DNA of 64,000 nucleotides. It comes from Streptomyces sp. TRM70350 (lineage in GTDB: Bacteria > Actinomycetota > Actinomycetes > Streptomycetales > Streptomycetaceae). Shown one piece after another: positions 17,061-25,677 of this stretch. The position numbers and the translations under genes were made by a program. Positions within the stretch are counted from its first letter, which is position 1. Every line of letters begins with the position of its first letter. The notes beneath the pieces are model-generated. The model did not search any database. It was not told where the DNA came from and saw nothing but the letters and a program-made list of their open reading frames with translations. The stretch lies in NCBI RefSeq assembly GCF_019219825.1, contig NZ_JAHUXH010000034.1, positions 1 through 64,000 of the forward strand. Reading direction: 5' to 3'.

Positions 17061-17760
17061 CGTCTTCGTCCTCGCCGAGCTGGGCCTGCTCGACGGGCGC
17101 AGGGCGACCACACACTGGCGGCATGCCAGGACGCCGGCCCGCCGCTACCCCCGGGTGCGGGTCGAGCCGGACGCCCTCCACATCCGCGACGCCGGGGCGG
17201 CCGTCTGCGAACTGGTCGTCTTCATGCAGCGCCCGGGCGGGCAGTGGCAGCGGCACTGGCGACCCCACCGGCCCGCAGCGACCTGCTGCGCTCGCTGACC
17301 GCGTCCGTACTCACCGACCCGGCAGCCGACCACAGCCTCCCCGCCATGGCCGCATCCGCCGCCGTCGGCGCCCGGCACCTCGCCCGGCTGCTCCGGACCG
17401 GACCGAACACCACGCCCGCTCGCTGGGTCGGGCGCGTCCGCCTCGACCGCGCGCAGCAACTCGACGGGCACAGCGTGACCTCGGCGGCGCACCACAGCGG
17501 GCTCGGCAGCGACGAGACCCTCCGCCGTGCCTTAGGGGTCCTTGCACTATGCCCGCCCGGGTCGCGCGGCCTGGCACCGCACCTCGCCGCGTTGCCGGAG
17601 CGCCCAGGTAGCTCCGCTACCAGGGCACTCCGGCGCCTTGCGATGCACGGCACCAGACCACGCGACCTGATCGGACGCTCGTAGTGCAAGGACCCCTTAG
17701 CCCGCCACCTGGGCACCACCCCGACCGAATACCGCAGACGCTTCACGACCACACGCCCGC
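17041..17760 (+). pseudogene. Broken GlxA-type AraC-family regulator carrying a MITE
   Basis: The sequence SGVFVLAELGLLDGRRATTHW followed by ARRYPRVRVEPDALH matches the second half of the DJ-1/PfpI domain of GlxA-like regulators. After a deletion and frame change, the AraC helix-turn-helix domain follows (HSLPAMAASAAVGARHLARL, then WVGRVRLDRAQQL and HHSGLGSDETLRRAL). The last helix, ARHLGTTPTEYRRRF, is separated by a 162-bp insertion at 17535-17696. Removing the insertion and one copy of TTA restores this part of the frame. The first 110 or so residues are absent, so the gene was dead or dying independently of the insertion. Confidence 0.8.
17535..17696. mobile_element. 162-bp palindromic MITE-like element
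   Basis: The ends are perfect 15-base inverted repeats, GGGGTCCTTGCACTA at 17535-17549 and its complement at 17682-17696. They are flanked by direct TTA copies at 17532-17534 and 17697-17699. The two halves of the element are imperfect complements over nearly the whole length, closing on a GGTAGC-TCC-GCTACC centre, so a single strand would fold into one long hairpin. There is no transposase frame. A 3-bp TNA duplication is reported for part of the IS5 family, so a related transposase elsewhere could have moved it. The precise repair of the host frame on removal confirms the boundaries. Confidence 0.88.
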
Positions 17761-17792
17761 TGGATTCACCGCCGTGAGCTCGGCCGGGCCCC

Positions 17793-18917
17793 TCAAGGGA
17801 AATACGATTCAAGTGTGCCGCGACGCCGGACGTCGAGTGTCGCGCAGTGGAACGAGCCGCCGAACGGCGCGTAGTGCAGCAGGTCGCAGGGGATCGGCTC
17901 GAAGCCCCATCTCTCAAGCGCCCGCAGCATGTCGGTGTGATGCCGCTCCGCGATGACCCGCTTCTCGTCGACCATCAGCACGTTCATGCTGAGCCATTTG
18001 CCGCACATCGACGTGATGTTCAGCAGGCGCTCGTCGATCGGCCTGGGCTCGGGGGCAACCAGGATGTCCCATGAGCTGAGCACGTCGGGCAGCCGGTCGG
18101 CATCGATGTACTCCGGATTGACCAGTGCCTTGCCGGGCGCGAGCAGGACGAACGTCGTGTCGATGTGCATGGGCGTACGGCAGCGGCTCTCTATCTCGTG
18201 GATGCGATAGCCGGGCCCGAGATGGCGGCGCAACCAGTCGATGCCCATCCGGTTGGTGACATTGCTCCGGGTGACGAACAGGTCGCGTCCCGCGCGTACG
18301 AAATCCGCCGCGTCAAACACGGGCTCGAACTCGGTGAGGATGTAGCGCATGGGCTCGCCGGACTTGGGGATGCGGAAATCCGGCTCGAACAGCTCGTCGG
18401 TGAGCTGCGGCTTCGGCGCCGCCGTCCAGCGCGCGCCGCGCCGGAAGTAGTCCTTGAGGATCGGGCGGTAGGAGTGGGTCTCGAAATACCGGCACGGCCA
18501 TGCCATCGGCGTCTCGATGATCTCGTCACCGATCACCAGCATGCTGTCGCGCGGACAGGTGTTGCAGAAACCGCGCGACGACCAGTCGGGGGTGCCGTAG
18601 CGCCGCTTGTGGTCGACCGCGTCCGGGCGCCTGACCGTGACGTCCAGTGACTCCAGGAGAGTGATGAACTGATCGAGTTCCTGCTGCGCCCGCTCGATCA
18701 GGACGTCCGGGTACTTGAACCCGGCGGCAAGCCTCTGCAACCGCGCTGCCCAGGGCGGGATGTTGCAGGTCACGACCGGATGCCCGGACGGGATCGTCGC
18801 GCCTTCGAGACGCCCGACGATGATCTCCTCCAGCGGATCCCACTCGTTGTGCGAGTTCACCGGCGAAACGAGCGGTTCCTCCCCGCCGTTGACCGCCACG
18901 GTCGACGGCGCGGACAT
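17793..18917 (-). CDS. Amidinotransferase (arginine:glycine/inosamine type)
   Basis: The product has 374 residues of the amidinotransferase superfamily, which moves the amidino group from arginine to an amine acceptor through a Cys-bound intermediate. Key positions are visible: Asp205 in FDAADF, His251 and Asp253 in PMHIDTTF, and the catalytic Cys358 in GGSFHC near the C-terminus. The length and these motifs match glycine amidinotransferase and StrB1-type enzymes, as well as amidinotransferases in natural-product pathways. The acceptor cannot be told. No other biosynthetic genes lie nearby. The ATG shares a base with the stop of the small upstream ORF (TGATG). Confidence 0.9.
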   Translation of the reverse strand: MSAPSTVAVNGGEEPLVSPVNSHNEWDPLEEIIVGRLEGATIPSGHPVVTCNIPPWAARLQRLAAGFKYPDVLIERAQQELDQFITLLESLDVTVRRPDAVDHKRRYGTPDWSSRGFCNTCPRDSMLVIGDEIIETPMAWPCRYFETHSYRPILKDYFRRGARWTAAPKPQLTDELFEPDFRIPKSGEPMRYILTEFEPVFDAADFVRAGRDLFVTRSNVTNRMGIDWLRRHLGPGYRIHEIESRCRTPMHIDTTFVLLAPGKALVNPEYIDADRLPDVLSSWDILVAPEPRPIDERLLNITSMCGKWLSMNVLMVDEKRVIAERHHTDMLRALERWGFEPIPCDLLHYAPFGGSFHCATLDVRRRGTLESYFP

Positions 18918-19042
18918 CAGGATGAGCCCCGAACCCGCGTAGGCGCATCGTTGCCCACCGCCGTCGAAATGCCGGTCCTCTGCGCCACCGCCATGCTCAA
19001 ACCGCTTTCGATCACAAGATGGTAGTAACTCAATATATCCAT
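18917..19042 (-). CDS. 41-residue ORF coupled to the amidinotransferase
   Basis: The frame begins MDILSYYHLVIES and ends in a polar Gly/Ser/Arg-rich half. Its TGA overlaps the amidinotransferase ATG (TGATG), the classic arrangement for translational coupling. The leader around its start is AT rich (18 of the 20 bases 19029-19048 include long A/T runs), unlike the surroundings, and should be the promoter. No obvious ribosome site precedes the ATG, so a leaderless or short-leader transcript is likely. It may be a leader peptide, a tiny protein, or a substrate peptide. No known family is recognised. Confidence 0.5.
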   Translation of the reverse strand: MDILSYYHLVIESGLSMAVAQRTGISTAVGNDAPTRVRGSS

Positions 19043-19206
19043 TATGTTACCCAAAGTGAACGGAAGGAGCGGGTCCGTATCCCCCAAGGCTGCCCGGGGT
19101 GACCAAGGTACGGCGGGACGGGTACGCGGGGGAGAAGTGTGATGCGTCGATTCGTAAGGCCGACGGGCCGGGGAGTCAAGGCCTGGCGGTCGAGGGGAAG
19201 AAGTTG

Positions 19207-19863
19207 ATGTCGATGATTTCCCAGATGGTTCAGGTGCCCACCGACGACGCGACGCTCCCGGCCGATCTCGTCCTGCCGACGCCCGCGCGGGCGGTGGTGC
19301 TGTTCGCACACGGCAGCGGCAGCTCCCGGCACAGCCCGCGCAACCGGATGGTCGCCGCCGAGCTGCGCACCGCCGGATTGGGCACGTTGCTGATGGACCT
19401 GCTCAGCGAGCGCGAGGAGCGGGATGACGCGCTGACCGGCGAGCACCGCTTCGACATTCCGTTCCTGGGTCGCCGGCTGGTCGCCGCGATCGACTGGCTG
19501 GACACGCAGCCCGACACCCGAGGGCTCCCGATCGTCGTCTTCGGCGCCAGCACCGGTGCCGCCGCGGCCCTGGTCGCCGCCGGTGAACGCCCGGACCGGG
19601 TGCTGACCGTCGTCTCGCGGGGCGGACGGCCCGACCTGGCCGAGGACGCCCTGGACGCCGTACGGGCGCCGGTGCTGCTGATCGTCGGAGGCGAGGATCA
19701 GCAGGTGCTGCGGCTCAACGAGGAGGCGGCCCGACGACTGCGCGCCCCGTACTCACTGCACGTGGTGCCGGGTGCGACCCACCTGTTCGAAGAGCCCGGG
19801 GCACTTGAGGAGGTCGCCGACACCGCCCGGCGGTGGTGCGACGAGCGTTTGCGTGCTGCGTGA
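19207..19863 (+). CDS. Dienelactone-hydrolase-like alpha/beta hydrolase
   Basis: The product has 218 residues with an alpha/beta hydrolase fold. The oxyanion strand VVLFAHGSGSSRHSPRN is at about 30-46. The nucleophile elbow FGASTGAAAA (Ser near residue 118) and a late His in PGATHLFEE complete a triad with an Asp in the VGGEDQQV loop. The family includes dienelactone hydrolases and uncharacterised phosphoribosyltransferase-linked hydrolases of actinobacteria. The substrate is unknown. The start at 19207 has a GAGGGGAAG ribosome site upstream; a second ATG lies two codons later. It converges with the DUF2267 gene, whose stop abuts its own. Confidence 0.85.
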   Translation: MSMISQMVQVPTDDATLPADLVLPTPARAVVLFAHGSGSSRHSPRNRMVAAELRTAGLGTLLMDLLSEREERDDALTGEHRFDIPFLGRRLVAAIDWLDTQPDTRGLPIVVFGASTGAAAALVAAGERPDRVLTVVSRGGRPDLAEDALDAVRAPVLLIVGGEDQQVLRLNEEAARRLRAPYSLHVVPGATHLFEEPGALEEVADTARRWCDERLRAA

Positions 19864-20292
19864 CTACTCCCCGGGCTCGTCGGCCCGCGCTGTGGGCAGC
19901 AGTTCGCGGATGTCGGCGGGCAGGGCGTCGGTCAGCTTCCGCATCTCCTCGGGTGAGACAGCCGCGTCGAGAACCTCCAGAACCGCGGCGCAGTACCGCA
20001 GCGCCCTGTCCTCCGTGGTGCCTGCCCGGACCGCGACCCGGCCGGCGAAAGCCGTCAGGTCGAACCGCTCTCCCGCACCGCTCGGCCGTCCGTCCGAGGT
20101 GGCCGAATCGGTCACCTCATGGATGCAGGCCGCCAGATCGCGGGGGAGCTGGGCGGCCATGTGGTCGGCGAGCCCGGTCGGCACCCTCTCCGCCAGCGTC
20201 TGGAGCACGGAGCGGGTCGCGAGTTCGGTGGACCCACGATCCGGGAGGTGAGCAAGGGCCTGTACCTTGCCGATCATTTCGTCGTGCCGCAT
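19864..20292 (-). CDS. DUF2267 family protein
   Basis: The product has 142 residues with the DUF2267 pattern: an N-terminal MIGKVQALAHLPDRGSTELA, a central LAERVPTGLADHMAAQLP, and a second related half ending in the LPADIRELLP motif. The two halves look like an internal duplication of one helical unit, as in the family. Members are small soluble proteins often found in stress-related clusters and of unknown biochemical activity. The stop codon is directly next to that of the convergent hydrolase gene. Confidence 0.88.
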   Translation of the reverse strand: MRHDEMIGKVQALAHLPDRGSTELATRSVLQTLAERVPTGLADHMAAQLPRDLAACIHEVTDSATSDGRPSGAGERFDLTAFAGRVAVRAGTTEDRALRYCAAVLEVLDAAVSPEEMRKLTDALPADIRELLPTARADEPGE

Positions 20293-20337
20293 GTTCCTGG
20301 TTCCTTTCCGTGCCCTTGCCGGAGAGGCGTGTCTCTG

Positions 20338-20694
20338 TCACGACGTCGTGTCCGGTCCGTTGCCGCCCGTCCCTCCCCCCTCCTCCCTCTTCTCGACGCC
20401 GGCCAGCGGGGCGCCCTCCCCCGTCCCGCCCTTGTCCCCGTACCCCTCAGTGGCACTGGCCGTGCCGGGCACCACCCGGTCCCGGGGCCGACTCTCGGCC
20501 CCGGAGTGCGCCCCCGGCCCCCTTTCGCCGGGCAGCGATCGCTCCTCGTCGTCGTCGTCGCGTTCCCCTTCTGCCTGGGAAGGAGTGGTCCGCGGCGGGT
20601 CGGCGGCACGTCGGCCCGGGTCGCGCAGCAGGGCTTCGATGCCCATGTCGTCGTCCCGCTCGCCCTCGGCCTGGGACGGTGTCTGCTCACTCAT
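20338..20694 (-). CDS. Low-complexity hydrophilic protein with an internal repeat
   Basis: The product has 118 residues, is rich in Gly, Asp, Glu and Arg, and is predicted to be disordered. The segment TPSQAEGERDDD occurs twice, near residues 5-16 and 37-48. It has no cysteine, membrane segment or enzyme motif. The start MSEQTPSQAEG at 20694 follows a GAGGAAC ribosome-like stretch. The setting next to DUF2267 and an SDR of the YhdG/general-stress type hints at a desiccation or osmotic-stress protein, but that is a guess. Confidence 0.55.
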   Translation of the reverse strand: MSEQTPSQAEGERDDDMGIEALLRDPGRRAADPPRTTPSQAEGERDDDDEERSLPGERGPGAHSGAESRPRDRVVPGTASATEGYGDKGGTGEGAPLAGVEKREEGGGTGGNGPDTTS

Positions 20695-20803
20695 CGGTGT
20701 TCCTCCGGGATTCGTCCAGTGCTCTTCGGTCGTTCTCAGCGGCTGGGTTGTCCCCACCGCCTGCCGCAGCCCGCCCCGGATCCCGCCGCACGTCCCACAG
20801 GCC

Positions 20804-21694
20804 CTAGGGCAGGGGTGTGCCGCCGGTCGCGTTGAGGATCTCCGCCGTGATGAAGCTCGCCTCCTGGGAGGCCAGGTAGACGTACGCGGGTGCCAGCTCG
20901 GCGGGCTGTGCCGGGCGGCCCAACGGGCTCTGCTTGCCGAACTCCACCGTGTCGGGCAGCGTGGCGGGAATCAGGGGCGTCCACACCGGCCCCGGCGCGA
21001 CCGCGTTGACGCGGATCCCGCGCTCCGCGAGCATCTGGGCCAGCCCCTGGGTGAAGGTCACGATCGCGCCCTTGGTCATCGCGTAGTCCAGCAGATGGGG
21101 ACTGGGCTTGTACGCCTGCACCGACGTGGAGTTGATGATGCTGCCGCCCGCCGGGATGTGGGGCAGGGCGAACTTCGTCAGCCAGAACATCCCGTAGAGG
21201 TTGGTGCGCATCACCCGGTCGAACTGCTCGGTGGGGATCGCCTCGATACCGTCCGGCTGCGACATCTGGTAGGCGGCGTTGTTCACCAGGACGTCGATAC
21301 GCCCGAACTCGGCGACCGCCCGCTCGATCAGCGTCCGGCAGTTCTCCTCCTCGCGGATGTCGCAGGACACCGCGACCGCCTTGCGGCCGGCGTCCTCCAC
21401 GAGCCGGGACGTCTCGCGCGCTTCGTCCTCCTCTTCCTGCAGGTGGGTGAAGAGCACGTCCGCGCCCTCACGGGCGAACGCGAGGGCCACGGCCCGGCCG
21501 ATGCCGGAGTCCCCGCCTGTGATGACGGCCTTCCGGTCCGTCAGACGACCGGCGCCGCGGTAGGACTCCTCCCCGTGGTCCGGCGGGGGGTCCATCGGAC
21601 CGGTCCAGCCGGGGTGGGGCTGGTCCTGCGCCGGAAACTCCGGCGTCGGGTGCTGGGCCACCGGGTTCTGGCGGGTGTGCTGCGCGTCGGTCAC
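20804..21694 (-). CDS. SDR family oxidoreductase (YghA/general-stress type)
   Basis: The product has 296 residues. It is the extended-N-terminus class of short-chain dehydrogenase, with about 50 polar residues (Gln/Pro/His-rich) ahead of the Rossmann domain, as in YghA and YhdF. The cofactor motif TGGDSGIGRAVA is at about 62-73, NNAAY follows, and the catalytic Ser-Tyr-Lys reads NSTSVQAYKPSPHLLDYAMTK with Tyr and Lys four apart. The substrate is unknown, and NADP(H) preference is not decided. The GTG start at 21694 is supported by AGGAGG six bases upstream. The stop codon lies within a GCCCTAGGGC palindrome. Confidence 0.9.
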   Translation of the reverse strand: MTDAQHTRQNPVAQHPTPEFPAQDQPHPGWTGPMDPPPDHGEESYRGAGRLTDRKAVITGGDSGIGRAVALAFAREGADVLFTHLQEEEDEARETSRLVEDAGRKAVAVSCDIREEENCRTLIERAVAEFGRIDVLVNNAAYQMSQPDGIEAIPTEQFDRVMRTNLYGMFWLTKFALPHIPAGGSIINSTSVQAYKPSPHLLDYAMTKGAIVTFTQGLAQMLAERGIRVNAVAPGPVWTPLIPATLPDTVEFGKQSPLGRPAQPAELAPAYVYLASQEASFITAEILNATGGTPLP

Positions 21695-22039
21695 GTCGGC
21701 CTCCTGTGTTCCGTACGGGTCCGGACGAGCGCACGAGTTCCCACCCGACCCCATTCGGAAAACGCCATCCGGCGCAGACCACCCCGCTGTCCTCCGCAGC
21801 GGCGGGAGTGCACCTCCCGGCGGCCACCGGTCGCCCGCGTATTGTCATGGCATCGACACGCCGCTAGCTTGTCGTGTACGCGTCCGGCATTGACCGTGCC
21901 GGGGTTCGGGGGCGGGGGAATTCGGGGGCCGGAACAGATCCTTCTGGGCGGCGGGCGCCGCCCTGCCAGCACACCTCACTTTCCCTTCCCTGCTCAGTGC
22001 GCCATACGACCACCACCGAGCAAGGGAGAACACTCCACC

Positions 22040-22840
22040 ATGAAGCGCCTGTTGAGAGGCAGAAGCACCGGCTGGGTGCTGACTGTGCTCACCGTGCTCG
22101 CCGTGAGCCTGGGGATACCCGCCGAGGCCGCCACACCGAGTTCCAAGGCCGCACCCGCGGCCGGGCAGGCCGACGCGACCGGCGACGTCTACGCGGTCAA
22201 GCAGCACGCCGACGGCACCACGTCCGTCGCCGTGTACCGTCCGGCGCCGGGGGTCACCGCCGGCACCCTGGCCAAGAAGCTCAAGGCCACGGGCGTGCAG
22301 GGGGTGCAGGCGCCCGCGCCGGGTGATGTGACGACGCTTGCCCTGCCTTGCTCGTACGGCTCCGCCCGCACGCTCGAATGCTCGCCCGTCCGCTGGGCGC
22401 ACAACGGCTACGCCGACCCGCAGGTGTACTTCCTCGACCACACGTCCTCGGCCTGGCCGATGACCGCCGTGGTCCCGAAGTGGCACGAGTCGGTGGGCAT
22501 CGACTCCTACTACCGGTGGTACACGGCGGGTTGCCCGGGCGGCGGCCGGCACTGCGTGCACGCCTACAGCAGCAACTACGGCAACACCGGCTGGACCGGC
22601 GTCACGTACTACCGGTACAACGCCAGCCGATACTTCATCGACGGCAGCGTCTCGATGCAGCTGAACGACTACTACGGCGGAACCGCCGCCCAGCGCCGCA
22701 ACACCGCCTGCCACGAGGCGGGTCACGTGCTCGGCCTCGGCCACGGCACCTCCACGTCGAGCTGCATGTACAGTTCGCGGACCTCGACCACCGTGCCGAA
22801 CGCGGACGACTTCGCGCTCCTGCCGCGCATCTATCCGTGA
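22040..22840 (+). CDS. Secreted matrixin/metzincin zinc protease
   Basis: The product has 266 residues. The signal peptide occupies about residues 1-31 (basic MKRLLRGRS, hydrophobic core, Ala-rich cleavage). A propeptide-like stretch of about 70 residues precedes the catalytic domain. The zinc site HEAGHVLGLGH is at 225-235 and the metzincin Met turn (SCMYSS, Met243) follows. The length and motif fit extracellular matrixin-like proteases of Streptomyces; substrate specificity is unknown. The AAGGGAG ribosome site lies 10 bases before the ATG. A strong hairpin follows the stop. Confidence 0.9.
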   Translation: MKRLLRGRSTGWVLTVLTVLAVSLGIPAEAATPSSKAAPAAGQADATGDVYAVKQHADGTTSVAVYRPAPGVTAGTLAKKLKATGVQGVQAPAPGDVTTLALPCSYGSARTLECSPVRWAHNGYADPQVYFLDHTSSAWPMTAVVPKWHESVGIDSYYRWYTAGCPGGGRHCVHAYSSNYGNTGWTGVTYYRYNASRYFIDGSVSMQLNDYYGGTAAQRRNTACHEAGHVLGLGHGTSTSSCMYSSRTSTTVPNADDFALLPRIYP

Positions 22841-22850
22841 GGTCCCTGAC

Positions 22851-22870
22851 GCCGGCTCGGCGGAGCCGGC
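22851..22870 (+). terminator. Hairpin terminator after the metzincin gene
   Basis: The sequence forms a perfect 8-base GC stem, GCCGGCTC and GAGCCGGC, with a 4-base loop, 11 bases after the stop codon. There is no T-run, as is usual for actinobacterial terminators. Confidence 0.6.
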
Positions 22871-22914
22871 CGTAGTGCCACGGCGCCCGGGGCGGACCGC
22901 GTCCGCCCTGGGCA

Positions 22915-23348
22915 GCGCCCCTGTCATACCGGTCCGTCCGAACTCCTCGGCGTGGACGTCGAGGTCGCGCTCGCTCGGCCAGGACGGCAGCCGGTCCGCC
23001 GGGACGGTCGCGCGGGCGTCCACCGCGGCTGACGAAGTGGGGACCCCGGCGCGCCGGGCGCGGGCATGGTGTCGGCGGACAGGGCGGCGTAGAAGCCCAC
23101 TGGGCTTCGGCCCGCCGCGCGGGGTGTACGGCACGCCGAGCAGCCCGACGGCGCGGAAGACGTCCGGGCGGACCAGCGCCGCGTTCGTGGCTGTGGCCGC
23201 GCCCCAGTCGTTTCCCGACGATCGCGGCGCTCTCGTCGCCCAAGGCGTGCACGACCGCGGCGTTGTCCTCCACCCGGTCGAGCATCCGGTACGCGTCCAC
23301 CGCGTCGGGCCGGGCGGAGCGCCCGTCACCGCGGACGTCGACGGCGAC
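22915..23348 (-). pseudogene. Decayed epoxide hydrolase (alpha/beta hydrolase)
   Basis: Reading right to left, segments of an epoxide hydrolase appear in different frames. These are VAVDVRGDGRSARPDAVDAY and MLDRVEDNAAVVHALGDES; then, after a shift at the nucleophile elbow, NDWGAATATNAALVRPDVFR and GLLGVPYTPRGGPKPS; and later SERDLDVHAEEFGRTGMTGAL. The order matches one gene with several frameshifts and a deletion, and both ends are missing. The nucleophile Asp of the elbow can still be seen. No product is expected. Confidence 0.75.
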
Positions 23349-23522
23349 CGGCGGCGGGTGTCGGCAGTGATCCTGCAGTGGCGCCGACCGCGCGCGAGTC
23401 CCGTTGCCGCTTGGGCAAATCCGCGAGCGCGCCCGAAGCGCCCACGCGAGGAACGCCATCCGTACGCGGTCGGTACGCGAAAGATGCGCTTCACGCTAGG
23501 GTGGCACCACAGGAGGTGCACC

Positions 23523-25664
23523 ATGTCCGAGCTGTTCAGCGCGGTCGACGCCCTGGTCGCGTCCCGCTCCCCGCTGCCGCCTCCCGCGGAGCGCAAGCGG
23601 TTGCGCCAGGCGCACGGGCTGACCCTGGACGAGGTGGCCGCCGCGCTGCAGGTGCGGCGGGCGACGGTGAGCGGCTGGGAGGCGGGCAGGACGGAACCCC
23701 GGCCGCCCGAGCGGGAAGCCTACGCCCGCCTGCTGAAGCAGCTCGCGGAACTCTACCCCGCCGACACCGACGCCACCGCGCCTCCCCGGGACACGGCCGA
23801 CACGCAGGCGACCCGCACCGCCCCTGCCCCGCCCCCCGACGTCACCCCGACGCAGCCGTCACCGCCGCCGCCGCGCCCGGGCACGAAGAAGGCCGCCCCC
23901 AGGAAGGCCCCTGCCGCGCCGACGGGCACCGAGCCGCGGTTCGCGCACGGCCCGCTCGCCGTCCTCGATGCCGACACCGACCGGCAGGTCACGGCGTACT
24001 GCGTCGGCGGACTGGTCCTCGACGTACCCGCCAAGTCGCTCCCCGCGCTGCTGGAGTGGACCCTGACGGACGCACAGCTCGGGGCGGAGAAGCTGCACGG
24101 CTGCGGCAAGGACGCCGATCCTCTGCTGGTGCTCACCGAGGCCGCCTGCCGACGGTACGGGCTGCCCGTGACGCTGTCGGAGAGCGAGCGGCTTACCGGG
24201 CGGCTCCCCGACGGGCACAAGGTCCTCAAGCAACTGCAGCGCGCGGACTGGCAGCTGACCAAGCGTGGGTTCGGCCCGTGGGCGCGGATCTACCGCCCGG
24301 CCCAGGGCCGCCGGCGGCAGTGCGTACAGCTGTGCATCCCGTCCTGGAACGCCCTCGACACACGCACCTGGGGCAACGCCGCGCAGCTGCCGCCGGCCGA
24401 ACTCGCCCGGCTGCTCGGCACGTACGCGCGGCGGGTGATGACACCGCGCGGCTCCACCGCCGTCACCGGTCTGGAGCTGATGACCGCCCTGAACCCGCCG
24501 ACCCGCGCGAGCGAGCCGGACGACACGGGCAAGCGGCACAAGGAACACCGGCCCGGATCGCTGGGAGAGCACCCGATCGACTGCGCCCCGTGCGAGGCAC
24601 CCGACGGTCACCCGCTCCTCGCGGATCTGCCTCGCTTCCACCAGCGGGGACCGGCGGAGATGCTGTTCGAGGAGGCCTACGACTGGGCGCGTGAGCTCAC
24701 CGACGCCGAGTGCATGCGGCGCTACCTGGTCGGCATCGACGTCAACCTCGCCTTCGGCGCCGCCGCGAACGGCGTGGTGGTCGGCCTCTCCCAGCCGCCG
24801 GTGCACGTCACCCACCCCGAGTTCGACCCGACGCTGCCCGGGGCGTGGCTGGTCGACCTCTCCCACGTCGACCTCTCCCGTGTCCTGGCCGGCAAGCAGT
24901 GGCGGCGGCTGGAAGGCGAGTTGCTGCCCAGCCCGTTCACGCCGACCGGCGAGCGGCCGACGGGCCCGGCCTGGTACGCGACGCCGACCGTGGCGTACGC
25001 GGTGGAGCTCGGCTACGACGTCGCGCCGGTCGAGGCCTGGGTGCGGCGGGAGAAGGGCAAGTACCTGGACGCCTGGTACAAGCGGCTCCGCAACGCCTAC
25101 GTCGACACCATGGCGGACCTGGGCGTCGGCGAGAAGCTGCCGCCGGGGGAGTTCCTTGAGGCGATGGACGGCTACAAGCAGCGCGACCCGCAGATGGCGA
25201 TCGTCCTGGACGCGATCAAGTCCACGGTGAAGGGCGGCATCGGCAAGCTCCGCGAGCGGGCGCGCGGCGGCGGCTGGAAGCCCGGCCAGGCGTGGCCGGC
25301 TCTGTCGCGGCCCACGTGGCGTCCCGACATTCGGGCCGCCGTCATCTCCCGGGCCCGCGTCAACATGCACCGCAAGATGGTCGCCCTCGCCGCGGCCACC
25401 GGCCGCTATCCGGTGGCGGTCCTGTCGGACTGCGCCGTGTACGCCGCCGACGGACCCGGCCCGCTGCACGTGCTGCCGTACGACGCCGGGGGCAGGACCG
25501 TGCCCGGCAGCTTCCGGCTCGGCGTGTCGCCCGGCATGGTCAAGCACGAGGGCACCCAGACCACCCTGTGGGCCGAGGAAGTGCGCGAGAAGCACGGGCA
25601 GTTCCTCAACCTCGCCCGGTACATCAAGACGGGCGAGGTCACCGCCAAGGACGACGGAGAGTAG
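23523..25664 (+). CDS. tap: Telomere-associated protein Tap
   Basis: The product has 713 residues. Tap binds the 3' overhang of linear Streptomyces replicons and recruits the terminal protein Tpg for end patching. An XRE-type helix-turn-helix is at about 24-60 (LTLDEVAAALQVRRATVSGWE). A Pro/Ala-rich linker follows at about 85-140. The large conserved C-terminal part includes IGVDVNLAFG-like and KGGIGKLRERARGGGW segments typical of the family. Length and gene order match known tap-tpg pairs. The ATG at 23523 follows an AGGAGG ribosome site. The tpg gene begins 13 bases downstream, so the two form an operon. Its presence argues for a linear replicon. Confidence 0.93.
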   Translation: MSELFSAVDALVASRSPLPPPAERKRLRQAHGLTLDEVAAALQVRRATVSGWEAGRTEPRPPEREAYARLLKQLAELYPADTDATAPPRDTADTQATRTAPAPPPDVTPTQPSPPPPRPGTKKAAPRKAPAAPTGTEPRFAHGPLAVLDADTDRQVTAYCVGGLVLDVPAKSLPALLEWTLTDAQLGAEKLHGCGKDADPLLVLTEAACRRYGLPVTLSESERLTGRLPDGHKVLKQLQRADWQLTKRGFGPWARIYRPAQGRRRQCVQLCIPSWNALDTRTWGNAAQLPPAELARLLGTYARRVMTPRGSTAVTGLELMTALNPPTRASEPDDTGKRHKEHRPGSLGEHPIDCAPCEAPDGHPLLADLPRFHQRGPAEMLFEEAYDWARELTDAECMRRYLVGIDVNLAFGAAANGVVVGLSQPPVHVTHPEFDPTLPGAWLVDLSHVDLSRVLAGKQWRRLEGELLPSPFTPTGERPTGPAWYATPTVAYAVELGYDVAPVEAWVRREKGKYLDAWYKRLRNAYVDTMADLGVGEKLPPGEFLEAMDGYKQRDPQMAIVLDAIKSTVKGGIGKLRERARGGGWKPGQAWPALSRPTWRPDIRAAVISRARVNMHRKMVALAAATGRYPVAVLSDCAVYAADGPGPLHVLPYDAGGRTVPGSFRLGVSPGMVKHEGTQTTLWAEEVREKHGQFLNLARYIKTGEVTAKDDGE

Positions 25665-25677
25665 GGGACGAGGACCG

